NCBI RefSeq assembly: GCF_900107925.1
Contig: NZ_FNUJ01000005.1
Coordinates: 744,001 to 808,000, forward strand
DNA length: 64,000 nt
Direction of reading: 5' to 3'
Source of the DNA: Amycolatopsis pretoriensis
GTDB lineage: Bacteria; Actinomycetota; Actinomycetes; Mycobacteriales; Pseudonocardiaceae
The first letter of the stretch is position 1. Every line of letters starts with the position of its first letter. Made by a program: the position numbers and the translations under genes. The notes beneath the pieces are model-generated. The model was not told the origin of the DNA. It made no database searches and worked only from the letters and a program-made list of their open reading frames with translations. Below, piece by piece: positions 16,290 through 25,075 of the stretch.

Positions 16290-17423
16290 GTGCGGGACCT
16301 GGTCGAGATCGGGATGGGCCGCACCGCGCGGCGGGCGTATGACCTCGACGACGTCGAGATCGTGCCGTCGCGGCGGACCCGGTCGTCTTCGGTGGTGTCC
16401 ACCTCCTGGCAGATCGACGCCTACCGCTTCGACCTGCCGCTCGTCACGCACCCGACGGACGCGATCGTCTCGCCGGGCACCGCGGTCGCCGTCGGTGAGC
16501 TGGGCGGCCTGGGCGTGCTGAACGCCGAAGGGCTCTGGGCGCGGCACGCGAACGTCGAGGACGCCATCTTCCAGCTGGTCCGCGCGGCCGAGGACCTCGA
16601 GGACCCGACCGCGGTCGGGCGCGTGCTGCAGGAGCTGCACGCCGCGCCGATCCGGCTCGACCTGCTGTCCGAGGCCATCAAGACCGTCCGCGAGTCCGGC
16701 GTCACGGTGGCCGCGCGCGTCAGCCCGCAGCACGCCGCCGAGCTGACGCCGGACCTGATCGCGGCCGGTGTCGAGATCCTCGTCGTGCAGGGCACGATCA
16801 TCTCCGCCGAGCACGTCCAGCGCGACGCCGAGCCGCTGAACCTCAAGGAGTTCATCGGCCGCCTCGACGTCCCGGTGATCGCCGGCGGCGTCAGCGACTA
16901 CCGCACGGCGATGCACCTCATGCGCACCGGCGCCGCGGGGGTCATCGTCGGCCACGGCTACACGCCCGGCGTCACCAGCACCGACCGCGTTCTCGGCATC
17001 GGCGTCCCGATGGCCACGGCGATCATCGACGCCGCGGCCGCCCGCCGCGACTACCTCGACGAGACCGGCGGCCGGTACGTGCACGTGCTCGCCGACGGCG
17101 GCATGACGGTGTCGGGTGACATCGCGAAGGCCATCGCGTGCGGCGCGGACGCCGTCATGCTCGGCTCCCCGCTGGCCGCCGCGTCGGACGCGCCCGGGCA
17201 GGGCCTGTACTGGACGGCGGCGGCCGCGCACCCGTCGCTGCCGCGCTCGCGCGTGGCGGCCGGGCCGGACTACGCCGTCGACCTCAAGACCCTGCTGTTC
17301 GGGCCGTCGTCCGACGCGGAAGGCGTCGTGAACCTCTTCGGGGCGCTTCGCCGGGCGATGGCGAAGACGGGCTACTCGGACCTCAAGGAGTTCCAGCGGG
17401 TGGGCCTCACCGTCCGGCGGTGA
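16290..17423 (+). CDS. guaB3: GuaB3-family IMP dehydrogenase-related protein
   Basis: 377-residue TIM-barrel protein without CBS domains. Phosphate-binding motifs (HVLADGGMTVSGDIAKAIACG, split as HVLADGGM and GDIAKAIACGADAVMLGSPLA) are conserved, but the loop that carries the catalytic Cys in GuaB reads GYTPGVTSTDRVLGIG and contains no Cys. Standard IMP dehydrogenase chemistry is therefore unlikely; a regulatory or alternative purine role is possible. GTG at 16290 follows GGAGGAGG. It overlaps the convergent DUF397 gene by 17 bases. In mycobacteria it directly follows guaB2. Confidence 0.92.
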   Translation: MRDLVEIGMGRTARRAYDLDDVEIVPSRRTRSSSVVSTSWQIDAYRFDLPLVTHPTDAIVSPGTAVAVGELGGLGVLNAEGLWARHANVEDAIFQLVRAAEDLEDPTAVGRVLQELHAAPIRLDLLSEAIKTVRESGVTVAARVSPQHAAELTPDLIAAGVEILVVQGTIISAEHVQRDAEPLNLKEFIGRLDVPVIAGGVSDYRTAMHLMRTGAAGVIVGHGYTPGVTSTDRVLGIGVPMATAIIDAAAARRDYLDETGGRYVHVLADGGMTVSGDIAKAIACGADAVMLGSPLAAASDAPGQGLYWTAAAAHPSLPRSRVAAGPDYAVDLKTLLFGPSSDAEGVVNLFGALRRAMAKTGYSDLKEFQRVGLTVRR

Positions 17424-17601
17424 GGTGCCCGAGGAACGCGGCGAAAGCGGTCGCGGAGTAGACGAGGATCGGGCGGGGCACCGGCTGCTTGGTGTCCCGC
17501 ACCCCGACCACGCCGGGGCCCGTGCCGATCTCGACGCAGGCGTTCTCCTCGAAGTGGCTGTGGCTCGACTTGCGCCAACCGGTGAGCGTTCGTGGGCTCA
17601 T
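17407..17601 (-). CDS. DUF397 family small protein
   Basis: 64-residue protein with the DUF397 signature: GWRKSSHS near the N terminus, then CVEIGTGPGVVGVRDTK. Family members usually lie beside XRE-family regulators in actinomycetes and some act as partner (antitoxin-like) proteins, but no such regulator is next to this one, so it is an orphan copy. ATG at 17601 has GGAGG seven bases upstream, which rules out the longer frame starting at 17679. The C-terminal half (YSATAFAAFLGHL) is typical. Confidence 0.9.
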   Translation of the reverse strand: MSPRTLTGWRKSSHSHFEENACVEIGTGPGVVGVRDTKQPVPRPILVYSATAFAAFLGHLTAGR

Positions 17602-17765
17602 CGTGGTGCCTCCAGGGATCGTGTCCCGCTCAGCGGTGATTCGCCGACGTGGACATCGAACACCCAGATAAATACCCACTGTTGTCCTCCGACAAGCGTC
17701 CAGAAGGGTGACTGGCCAGTAACTTACCTCTGGTCAGAACCTGGACCCCGGGTTACGCTCAAGGT

Positions 17766-19475
17766 GTGACTGCCAGTAACACCACCACCAGAGCGGGTGG
17801 CCCCGACTACGACGTCGTCGTGGTGGGGTCGGGGTTCGGCGGCAGCGTCGCGGCGCTGCGGCTCACCGAGAAGGGCTACCGCGTAGCCGTCGTCGAGGCC
17901 GGACGCAGGTTCGCCGACGACGAGTTCGCGAAGACGTCGTGGGACCTCAAGCGCTACCTTTGGGCACCGCAGGTCGGCTGCTACGGGATCCAGCGCATCC
18001 ACATGCTCAACGACGTCATGGTGCTGGCGGGCGCCGGTGTCGGCGGCGGTTCGCTGGTCTACGCGAACACGCTGTACCGGCCGCTCAAGCCGTTCTACCG
18101 CGACAAGCAGTGGTCCCACATCACCGACTGGGAAGCCGAGCTCGCGCCGCACTACGACCAGGCGAGCCGGATGCTGGGCGTCGTCACAAACCCGTCGGTC
18201 ACGCCGTCGGACGTCGTGATGCGCGACGTCGCGAAGGACATGGGCGTCGCCGATTCGTTCCACCCGACCCCGGTCGGCGTGTACTTCGGCAAGCCGGGGG
18301 AGAACGCGAAGGACCCCTACTTCGGGGGCGCCGGACCGGCGCGCACCGGCTGCACCGAGTGCGGCTCGTGTATGACCGGCTGCCGCGTCGGGGCGAAGAA
18401 CACGCTGGTCAAGAACTACCTGTACCTGGCCGAGCAGGACGGCGCGAAGGTCATCCCGCTGACGACCGTGACGTCCGTGCGGCCCGTCGACGGCGGTTAC
18501 GAAGTCGACCTGAAGAAGACCGGCACCACGTCGAAGAAGTTCCGGACGACGATCACGGCCGAAAAGGTCGTCTTCGCCGCGGGCACGTGGGGCACGCAGA
18601 ACCTGCTGCACAAGTTGAAGGACACGGGCACGCTGCCCAAGCTGTCGCGCCGTCTGGGCGAGCTGACGCGCACGAACTCCGAGGCGATCATCGGCGCGGC
18701 CCGCACAGACGTCGACGAGAGCCGCAACTTCAGCCGCGGCGTCGCGATCACTTCGTCGATCCACCCGGACGAGAACACCCACATCGAGCCGGTCCGCTAC
18801 GGCAAGGGCAGCAACGCGATGAGCCTGCTGCAGACGATCGCGACCGACGGCGCTTCGCCGGTCCCGCGCTGGCGCCAGGCCGTCAGCTTCATGGTCAAGC
18901 ACCCGGTCCAGGCGGCGAAGCTGCTCAACGGCTACCGCTGGTCCGAGCGCACGGTGATCCTGCTGGTGATGCAGAGCCTCGACAACTCGATCACGACGTA
19001 CACGAAGCCCGGGTTGTTCGGCCGCCGCAAGTACACGTCGAAGCAGGGCCACGGCGAACCGAACCCGAGCTTCATCCCGGCGGGGCACGAGGCGAACGAG
19101 CGCACGGCCGACCGCATCGGCGGCATCGCCGGCGGCACGTGGGGCGAGATCTTCGACATCCCCCTGACGGCCCACTTCATCGGCGGCGTCCCGATCGGTT
19201 CGACGGCCGAGGAGGGCGTGATCGACCCGTACCACCGGGTGTTCGGCTACCCGGGCCTGTCGGTGGTGGACGGCGCGGCGATCACGGCCAACCTGGGCGT
19301 GAACCCGTCGTTGACGATCACGGCCCAGGCGGAGCGGGCGTTCTCGCTGTGGCCGAACAAGGGGGAGGTGGACCAGCGGCCGGCGCAGGAGGCGTCGTAC
19401 GTCCGGCTGGAGCCGGTGGCGCCGAAGAACCCCGCCGTGCCCGCGGATGCCCCGGCGGCGCTGCGCCGGTCCTAA
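17766..19475 (+). CDS. GMC-family FAD oxidoreductase (ChoD-like) with Cys cluster
   Basis: 569-residue flavoenzyme. The dinucleotide-binding motif VVVVGSGFGGSVAA is at residues 17-30 and the GMC C-terminal domain ends with NLGVNPSLTITAQAERA. An insertion has the pattern Cys196-x2-Cys199-x2-Cys202-x3-Cys206 (CTECGSCMTGC), which resembles an iron-sulfur ligand set and is found in ChoD-type cholesterol oxidase homologues. Position after guaB3 equals that of ChoD (Rv3409c) in M. tuberculosis. Sterol oxidase activity is uncertain; many homologues lack it. GTG start at 17766; no signal peptide. Confidence 0.87.
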   Translation: MTASNTTTRAGGPDYDVVVVGSGFGGSVAALRLTEKGYRVAVVEAGRRFADDEFAKTSWDLKRYLWAPQVGCYGIQRIHMLNDVMVLAGAGVGGGSLVYANTLYRPLKPFYRDKQWSHITDWEAELAPHYDQASRMLGVVTNPSVTPSDVVMRDVAKDMGVADSFHPTPVGVYFGKPGENAKDPYFGGAGPARTGCTECGSCMTGCRVGAKNTLVKNYLYLAEQDGAKVIPLTTVTSVRPVDGGYEVDLKKTGTTSKKFRTTITAEKVVFAAGTWGTQNLLHKLKDTGTLPKLSRRLGELTRTNSEAIIGAARTDVDESRNFSRGVAITSSIHPDENTHIEPVRYGKGSNAMSLLQTIATDGASPVPRWRQAVSFMVKHPVQAAKLLNGYRWSERTVILLVMQSLDNSITTYTKPGLFGRRKYTSKQGHGEPNPSFIPAGHEANERTADRIGGIAGGTWGEIFDIPLTAHFIGGVPIGSTAEEGVIDPYHRVFGYPGLSVVDGAAITANLGVNPSLTITAQAERAFSLWPNKGEVDQRPAQEASYVRLEPVAPKNPAVPADAPAALRRS

Positions 19476-19485
19476 GATCGGGGCC

Positions 19486-20193
19486 GTGACGGCATCCGAG
19501 AAGGCGCACGCGCTGCTCGACGGGGTACGGAAGCTCGATGACGAATGGGCGCGGGCCATCGGTGGCCTCGGCGAACCCGAACTGCGCGCCCCCAGCGCGT
19601 TGCCCCGGTGGTCGCGCGCGCACGTCCTCGCGCACGTCGCCCGCAACGCCGATGGGCTGCAGAACCTCCTGACCTGGGCGAACACCGGGGTCGAGACGCC
19701 GATGTACGCCAGCGCCGAGGCCCGCGAGGCCGACATCGAGGCCGGGTCCCAGCACCCGGCCGGTGACCTGCTGGCCGACTTCGTCGCCTCCGCCGGGCGC
19801 TTCGAGCAGTACGCCGGCGCCATGCCGGACGACGCCTGGGCGCGCGAAGCCCGCAACCGGCAGGGCGATCCCGTCACCGGGGTCGTCGTCGCGCGGATGC
19901 GGTTGTCCGAGCTCACCATCCACCTCGCCGACCTCGACCGCGGCTACGACCTCGACCGCGTGCTCGGCCTGCTCGGGCCGCTCGCCGACGACGTCGTGCA
20001 GCACGCCATCAGCTCCCGGGCCGCGCACCTCCCCGCGTTGCGCCTGGTCGCGGACGGCTCCGAGTGGACGATGGGCGCCGCCCCCGGCGCCACGGTCCGC
20101 GGCACCGGCGGGCAGCTGCTCGCGTGGCTCAGCGGCCGCTCCGACGGCGCTGACCTCGACAGGGCCGTTCCTCGCATCCCCGCCTGGGGCTGA
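19486..20193 (+). CDS. Maleylpyruvate isomerase-like / mycothiol-dependent DinB-fold protein
   Basis: 235-residue four-helix DinB-like protein. The N-terminal part contains WSRAHVLAHVARNADGLQNLL, the metal-site helix of mycothiol-dependent isomerases (TIGR03083/MDMPI_N); RLSELTIHLADLDRGYD supplies the other conserved His-Asp segment. The C-terminal domain (about 160-235) is the MDMPI_C-type fold with GTGGQLLAWLSGR. It may conjugate mycothiol or isomerise a thioester-like substrate; the true substrate is unknown. GTG at 19486 lies 10 bases after the GMC oxidase stop, so the two genes probably form one transcript. Confidence 0.83.
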   Translation: MTASEKAHALLDGVRKLDDEWARAIGGLGEPELRAPSALPRWSRAHVLAHVARNADGLQNLLTWANTGVETPMYASAEAREADIEAGSQHPAGDLLADFVASAGRFEQYAGAMPDDAWAREARNRQGDPVTGVVVARMRLSELTIHLADLDRGYDLDRVLGLLGPLADDVVQHAISSRAAHLPALRLVADGSEWTMGAAPGATVRGTGGQLLAWLSGRSDGADLDRAVPRIPAWG

Positions 20194-20387
20194 ACTGACT
20201 CCGGCCGTCCTCCGTGTAGTGATCAGGGGCGCGGAGGCCGGCGTCCGGCCCTGCTGTGCCCCTGTTTACCGATCCGACCACAGTCACGGCCGAAGATTTC
20301 GCAGCAACGGTCGCGTGCCGCTCGCGGGGCGGCCTACTTCTGGCCGGATCAGTAAACTGAGCCTCTTCCGGCAGCGAGGAGTCCGAT

Positions 20388-21869
20388 GTGGACAGCGTGA
20401 ACCGCAGGGCGTTCCTCCGGATCACGGGCGTCTCGGCGGCCGGTGCCGTCGCCGCCGCGTGCGGGCCGGGCAGTCCCACGGCGCCCGCCGCTTCGACGAG
20501 CGCCCAGCCGCCGGCGACGTCCGCGCCGCCCGCCACGCGGCTGCCCACCGGCCCGCCGAACTGGGACGACCTGCGCGGCAAGCTGTCCGGCGGCCTCCTG
20601 CGTCCCGGCTCCGAGGGCTACGACACCGCCAAGCGCGCCTTCAACCCGCTCTTCGACGGCAACAACCCGGTGGCGGTGGCGACGGCGACGAGCGCCAAGG
20701 ACGTCCAAGCCTGCGTCCAGGCCTGCGCCGGGCGGCTCACGCTCGCCGCGCGCAGCGGCGGCCACAGCTACGCCGGCTACTCCGTCCCCGAGAGCGGCCT
20801 GGTCATCGACGTCTCCGGCATGAACAAGGTGGACATCCAGGGCACCCAGGCGGTGATCGGCGCCGGCGCGAAGCTGAAGGACGTCTACGCCGGGTTGGCG
20901 GCCGCCGGGCGCGCGCTGCCGGCCGGCTCCTGCCCGACGGTCGGGGTCGCCGGGCTGACCCTCGGCGGCGGCATCGGCGTGCTGTCCCGCAAGTACGGCC
21001 TGACCTGCGACCACCTGAGCTCCGCGCAGGTCGTCACCGCCGACGGCAAGCTGCTGACGGCGTCCGCGAGCTCCGAGCCCGACCTGTTCTGGGCGCTGCG
21101 CGGCGGGGGCGGCGGCAACTTCGGCGTCGTCACCGAGTTCACCTTCGACACCGACCCGGCGCCGAACCTGACGGTGTTCTCGCTGCACTTCCCGGCCGGT
21201 TCGGCGGCCGACGTGCTCGGCGCGTGGCAGCAGTGGATCGCCGCGATGCCGCCGGAGCTGTGGGCGAACATCGTGATCTCCGGTGGCTCGCCGGTGCAGT
21301 GCCGCGTCGGCGGCTGCTACGTCGGCGCCCCCTCCGGGCTCAACACCCTGCTCAACAACTTGACCTCGAACGCCGGCGCGCGGCCGACCCAGCGCACGGT
21401 GAAGGCCCTCGACTACCTCGGCGCGATGAACTACTTCTCCGGCAGCTCGGCCCGGCAGTCGTTCGTCGCGTCGTCGCGGATCATCACGAGCCCGGTCGAC
21501 CCGGCGAAGGTCGTCGCGCTCGCCGAGGGCCACGCGGGCATGGACCTGCTCATCGACGGGCTCGGCGGCAAGGTCGGCGAGCCGGCGAAGGACGCGACGG
21601 CGTTCTGGCACCGCGACGCGCTGGCGAGCGTCCAGATCTACGCGCCGGCGACGGCGAAGACCCGGACGAAGGTGGCGCAGTCGGTCGGCGACGTCGCCGC
21701 GGGCCTCGCGGCGGCCGGCGCGGGCGGCGGGTACGTCAACTACATCGACCCCACCCTGCCCGACTGGAAGGCCGCCTACTACGGCGACAACGCGAAGCGG
21801 CTGTCGGACGTCGCGAAGAAGTACGACCCCTACAACGTCTTCCGGTTCGGGCAGGGCGTGGTCGCCTAG
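20388..21869 (+). CDS. Secreted FAD-linked oxidase with berberine-bridge (BBE) domain
   Basis: 493-residue exported flavoprotein. The N terminus has a twin-arginine motif (NRRAFLRI) followed by GAVAAACG, which could also be a lipobox with Cys at about 24. The FAD_binding_4 domain (about 70-240) contains GGHSY with His126 and SCPTVGVAGLTLGGG with Cys182; this His/Cys pair is the pattern for bicovalent FAD attachment in sugar oxidases and BBE-like enzymes. The C-terminal BBE motif is YDPYNVFRFGQ. The substrate is probably an oligosaccharide or aromatic alcohol. Its stop overlaps the convergent aldehyde dehydrogenase by four bases. Confidence 0.88.
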   Translation: MDSVNRRAFLRITGVSAAGAVAAACGPGSPTAPAASTSAQPPATSAPPATRLPTGPPNWDDLRGKLSGGLLRPGSEGYDTAKRAFNPLFDGNNPVAVATATSAKDVQACVQACAGRLTLAARSGGHSYAGYSVPESGLVIDVSGMNKVDIQGTQAVIGAGAKLKDVYAGLAAAGRALPAGSCPTVGVAGLTLGGGIGVLSRKYGLTCDHLSSAQVVTADGKLLTASASSEPDLFWALRGGGGGNFGVVTEFTFDTDPAPNLTVFSLHFPAGSAADVLGAWQQWIAAMPPELWANIVISGGSPVQCRVGGCYVGAPSGLNTLLNNLTSNAGARPTQRTVKALDYLGAMNYFSGSSARQSFVASSRIITSPVDPAKVVALAEGHAGMDLLIDGLGGKVGEPAKDATAFWHRDALASVQIYAPATAKTRTKVAQSVGDVAAGLAAAGAGGGYVNYIDPTLPDWKAAYYGDNAKRLSDVAKKYDPYNVFRFGQGVVA

Positions 21870-23311
21870 AGGTCGATGCCGGTGAAGACCGTGACGCGTT
21901 CTTCGGTCAGGTCGTGCATCGCCGCGAGGACGCCTTCGCGGCCGACGCCGGAGCCCTTCACGCCGCCGTAGGGCATCTGGTCGGCCCGGTAGGACGGGAC
22001 GTCGCCGATGATCACCCCGCCGACCTCCAGCTCCGCCGAGGCGTGGAACGCCAGCTGGACGTCGGTCGTGAAGACGCCGGCCTGCAGGCCGTACGCGGAT
22101 TCGTTGACCGCGCGGAAGGCGTCGTCCACACCGTCCACAACGGACACCGCGAGCACCGGCCCGAAGATCTCCTCGGCCCACGCCTTGGTGTCCGGCGGGA
22201 CGTCGGTGAGCAGGGTCGGCGCGACGGTCGCGCCTTCGCGAGTGCCGCCGGTGAGCACCTTCGCGCCCGCCTGCACGGCTTCGTCGACCCACGCGACGAT
22301 CCGCTCGGCGGCGGCTTCGTCGACGACCGGGCCGACGTCGGTGTTGCGGTCGTACGGGTCGCCCGTCCGCTGGGCTTCGACGGCCTCCACGAGCGCGGGG
22401 ACGAACTCGTCCGCGACGGCGGCGTCGACGATCACCCGCTGCACGGCGATGCAGGACTGCCCGGCCTGGTAGTTGCCGAAGGTGGCGATGCGGTGCGCGG
22501 CGCCCTCGGGGTCGGGCCAGTCGCGCAGCACGACGGCGGCCGCGTTGCCGCCGAGCTCCAGCACGACGTGCTTGCGTGGCGCGGCGTCCTTCAACGACCA
22601 GCCGACCGGACCCGAGCCGGTGAACGACACGACGGGCAGCCGCGGGTCGGCGACCAGCCGCTGAGTTTCCTCGTTTCCCAGCGGCAGCACGGAAAACGAG
22701 CCTGCCGGCAGGTCCGTCTCGGCCAGGATCTCGCCGAGGATCAACGACGACAACGGCGTCCGCGGCGCGGGTTTGACGATGATCGGCGCGCCGATCGCCA
22801 GCGACGGTGCGACCTTGTGCGCCACCAGGTTGAGCGGGAAGTTGAACGGCGCGATGCCGAGCACCGGTCCGCGCGGGACGCGGCGGGTCAGCGCCAGCCG
22901 CGCTTCGCCCGCCGGGTCCGTGTCGAGGCGCTGGACGTCGCCGCTGAACCGGCGGGCCTCCTCGGCGGCGATGCGGAACACCGACACCGCGCGCTTCACC
23001 TCGGCCTCGGCCCACTTGAGCGGCTTGCCGTTCTCGGCGGTGATGACCTCGGCGATCTCCTCGGCGCGGCCGGCGAGCACGCGCGAGACGTGGTCGAGCG
23101 CGCCGGCGCGGACGTGCGCCGGCGTACTGCGGAATTCGCGGGCGACCGAGACGGCGGCGGTGACCGCGCGCTCGACCTGCTCCGGCCCGGGCACGGCGAC
23201 CGTGGCGACCTCGCTGCCGTCGTACGGGTGGTGCACGACGAGGGTGGTGGCGCCCGGTTCCGGGCGGCCGGCGATCCAGGCGGGGCGCGGCTCGGGGGTG
23301 ATCATGTCCAT
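21866..23311 (-). CDS. NAD(P)-dependent aldehyde dehydrogenase
   Basis: 481-residue aldehyde dehydrogenase superfamily enzyme oxidising an aldehyde to the acid. General base Glu252 lies in LELGGNAAAVV and catalytic Cys287 in NYQAGQSCIAVQ. The cofactor segment PFNFPLNLVAHKVAPSLA and the C-terminal PYGGVKGSGVGREG are conserved. ATG at 23311 is used; a start nine bases upstream is possible. It lies next to an alcohol dehydrogenase transcribed the same way (55-base gap), which suggests a shared alcohol-to-acid oxidation route. Confidence 0.93.
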   Translation of the reverse strand: MDMITPEPRPAWIAGRPEPGATTLVVHHPYDGSEVATVAVPGPEQVERAVTAAVSVAREFRSTPAHVRAGALDHVSRVLAGRAEEIAEVITAENGKPLKWAEAEVKRAVSVFRIAAEEARRFSGDVQRLDTDPAGEARLALTRRVPRGPVLGIAPFNFPLNLVAHKVAPSLAIGAPIIVKPAPRTPLSSLILGEILAETDLPAGSFSVLPLGNEETQRLVADPRLPVVSFTGSGPVGWSLKDAAPRKHVVLELGGNAAAVVLRDWPDPEGAAHRIATFGNYQAGQSCIAVQRVIVDAAVADEFVPALVEAVEAQRTGDPYDRNTDVGPVVDEAAAERIVAWVDEAVQAGAKVLTGGTREGATVAPTLLTDVPPDTKAWAEEIFGPVLAVSVVDGVDDAFRAVNESAYGLQAGVFTTDVQLAFHASAELEVGGVIIGDVPSYRADQMPYGGVKGSGVGREGVLAAMHDLTEERVTVFTGIDL

Positions 23312-23366
23312 GCGTACCAACGTAATCCGAGTGGGGGACTCGCCGCCGGACCCCCACCCGGACGGG

Positions 23367-24401
23367 TCACGGCTTGATGAGCACCTTCAGCGCTTCCCGG
23401 CCGGCCATCGCGCGGTAGCCGTCCGGCACGCCTTCGACGTCGATGGTCCGGTCGAAGACCCGGCCGGGCTGGTACTTGCCGTCGAGGACGTCCGGCAACA
23501 GTTCGGGGATGTAGTGCCGCGCGGGCGCGACCCCGCCGGTGATGGTGACGTTGCGGCGGAACACACCCACGCCGGCGGGTGCGTCCTCGTACTGCGGCAG
23601 CCCGACGCGGCTGACCGCGCCGCCCGCGCGCACGGCCCCGATGCCCATCTCGAACGCGCCGAGCGTGCCGACGCACTCGAGGACGGCGTGCGTGCCGCGG
23701 CCGTTCGTCAGCTCGCGCACCTTCTCGACACCCTCTTCGCCGCGCTCGGCGACGACGTCGGTCGCGCCGAACTCGCGCCCGAGGTCGGTACGGGCCCGGT
23801 GCCGGCCCATCAGGATGATCCGGTCGGCGCCCAGGCGCTTCGCCGCGAGGACGGCGGAAAGCCCGACCGCGCCGTCGCCGATCACGGTGACGTTCTGGCC
23901 TTCGCTCACCCGCGCCTTCACCGCGGCGTGGTGGCCGGTCGAAAAGACGTCCGAGAGCGTCAGCAGGGACGCGAGCAGGTCGTCGTCCTCGGTGTGCGGG
24001 AGCTTGACGAGCGTGCCGTCGGCCTGCGGGACGCGCACGGCCTCGCCCTGGCCGCCGTCGACGCCCTTCGCGCCCCAGCCGCCGCCGTGCAGGCACGACG
24101 TGTGCAGGCCTTCGCGGCAGAACTCGCAGGTGTTGTCGGACCAGACGAACGGCGCGACGGCGAGGTCGCCCTTCTTCACGGTCGTGACGTCGGCGCCGGT
24201 CTCCTCGACGATCCCGAGGAACTCGTGCCCGATCCGGCGGCCGTGCTCGCGCGGCGGCATGTCCGCGTACGGCCAGAGGTCGCTGCCGCAGATGCACGAC
24301 CGCACGACCCGCAGGACGACGTCGGTCGGCTCCACCAGCTCGGGGTCCGGGACGGTCTCGACCCGCACGTCGCCGGCACCGTAGATGACTGTCGCTCGCA
24401 T
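23367..24401 (-). CDS. Zinc-dependent alcohol dehydrogenase (MDR family)
   Basis: 344-residue medium-chain dehydrogenase. Catalytic-zinc residues are in CICGSDLWPY and IGHEFLGIVEE. The structural-zinc loop is CEFCREGLHTSC. The NAD(P)-binding fold begins VTVIGDGAVGLSAV. Residues MGRHRARTDLGREFGA follow the second beta strand. It sits directly upstream of the aldehyde dehydrogenase in the same orientation. The substrate is unknown; similar proteins are listed as glutathione-independent or general alcohol dehydrogenases. ATG at 24401, preceded by a GGAAGGCC stretch. Confidence 0.92.
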   Translation of the reverse strand: MRATVIYGAGDVRVETVPDPELVEPTDVVLRVVRSCICGSDLWPYADMPPREHGRRIGHEFLGIVEETGADVTTVKKGDLAVAPFVWSDNTCEFCREGLHTSCLHGGGWGAKGVDGGQGEAVRVPQADGTLVKLPHTEDDDLLASLLTLSDVFSTGHHAAVKARVSEGQNVTVIGDGAVGLSAVLAAKRLGADRIILMGRHRARTDLGREFGATDVVAERGEEGVEKVRELTNGRGTHAVLECVGTLGAFEMGIGAVRAGGAVSRVGLPQYEDAPAGVGVFRRNVTITGGVAPARHYIPELLPDVLDGKYQPGRVFDRTIDVEGVPDGYRAMAGREALKVLIKP

Positions 24402-24475
24402 GCTGGGGCCTTCCCGTGGGGGTTCGTGACAAACGTCGGGGGTGCGACGGCGGTGACGCGCCTAGATTTTCGTCC

Positions 24476-25075
24476 ATGACCACGCGCACCGCATCCCGCA
24501 ACCCGTTCGCGGCCCTCGCCCCGGTGCGCCGCCGCCCGTACCTGACCGCGGTGGTGTTCCTGGTGACGCTGGCGTGCGGGATCGCCCAGCTCGCGGACCG
24601 CGGGCTGTACGACCACGTCGTCCGCGACGCGGCCCGCATCGACGCGGGCGAGTGGTACCGCCTGGTGACGGGCATGTTCTTCCAGGACGGCTGGGCCTTC
24701 GGCCTGACGTCGAACCTCGTCTGGCTCGCGGTGTTCGGCACGCTCGCCGAGCGCGTGTTCGGCCGGGTCCGCTGGCTCGTCCTGTACTTCGGCTGCGGCC
24801 TGTTCGGCCAGGTCATGAGCTACCTGTGGCTCAACCCGGTCGGGGCGGGCAACTCGATGTGCGTGGTGGGCCTGATCGGCGGGCTGGCGGCGGTCGTGAT
24901 GGTGGCTTCGCGCCGCTACGGCGTGGTGCTGCCCGTCCAGTTTCGGGTGCTGGCGTACGCGTTGCCGGTGCTGGCCGTGGTCGACACGGTCGTCCACGAC
25001 AACCACGGCCTCCCGCTGCTGCTGGGCCTGGCGCTGAGCTTCCTGCTCCTCCCGCGGGCCGGTCAGTCGGGGTAG
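24476..25075 (+). CDS. Rhomboid-family-like membrane protein
   Basis: 199-residue protein with six hydrophobic helices. Near the middle is AGNSMCVVGLIGGLAAV, where the Ser corresponds to the catalytic GxSx serine of rhomboid proteases, and in the last helix region DNHGLPLLLGLALSF supplies the His of the Ser-His dyad. The loop WYRLVTGMFFQDG resembles the L1 loop (WR..T..F.H). The dyad is present, so proteolytic activity is possible, but the motif is not the usual GASG, so an inactive relative cannot be excluded. ATG at 24476. Divergent from the alcohol dehydrogenase. Confidence 0.75.
   Translation: MTTRTASRNPFAALAPVRRRPYLTAVVFLVTLACGIAQLADRGLYDHVVRDAARIDAGEWYRLVTGMFFQDGWAFGLTSNLVWLAVFGTLAERVFGRVRWLVLYFGCGLFGQVMSYLWLNPVGAGNSMCVVGLIGGLAAVVMVASRRYGVVLPVQFRVLAYALPVLAVVDTVVHDNHGLPLLLGLALSFLLLPRAGQSG

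Noticed and set aside
20194..20387. Small gene between the isomerase-like protein and the flavin oxidase
   Set aside because: The gap has no frame with a start signal and is the promoter region of the secreted oxidase.
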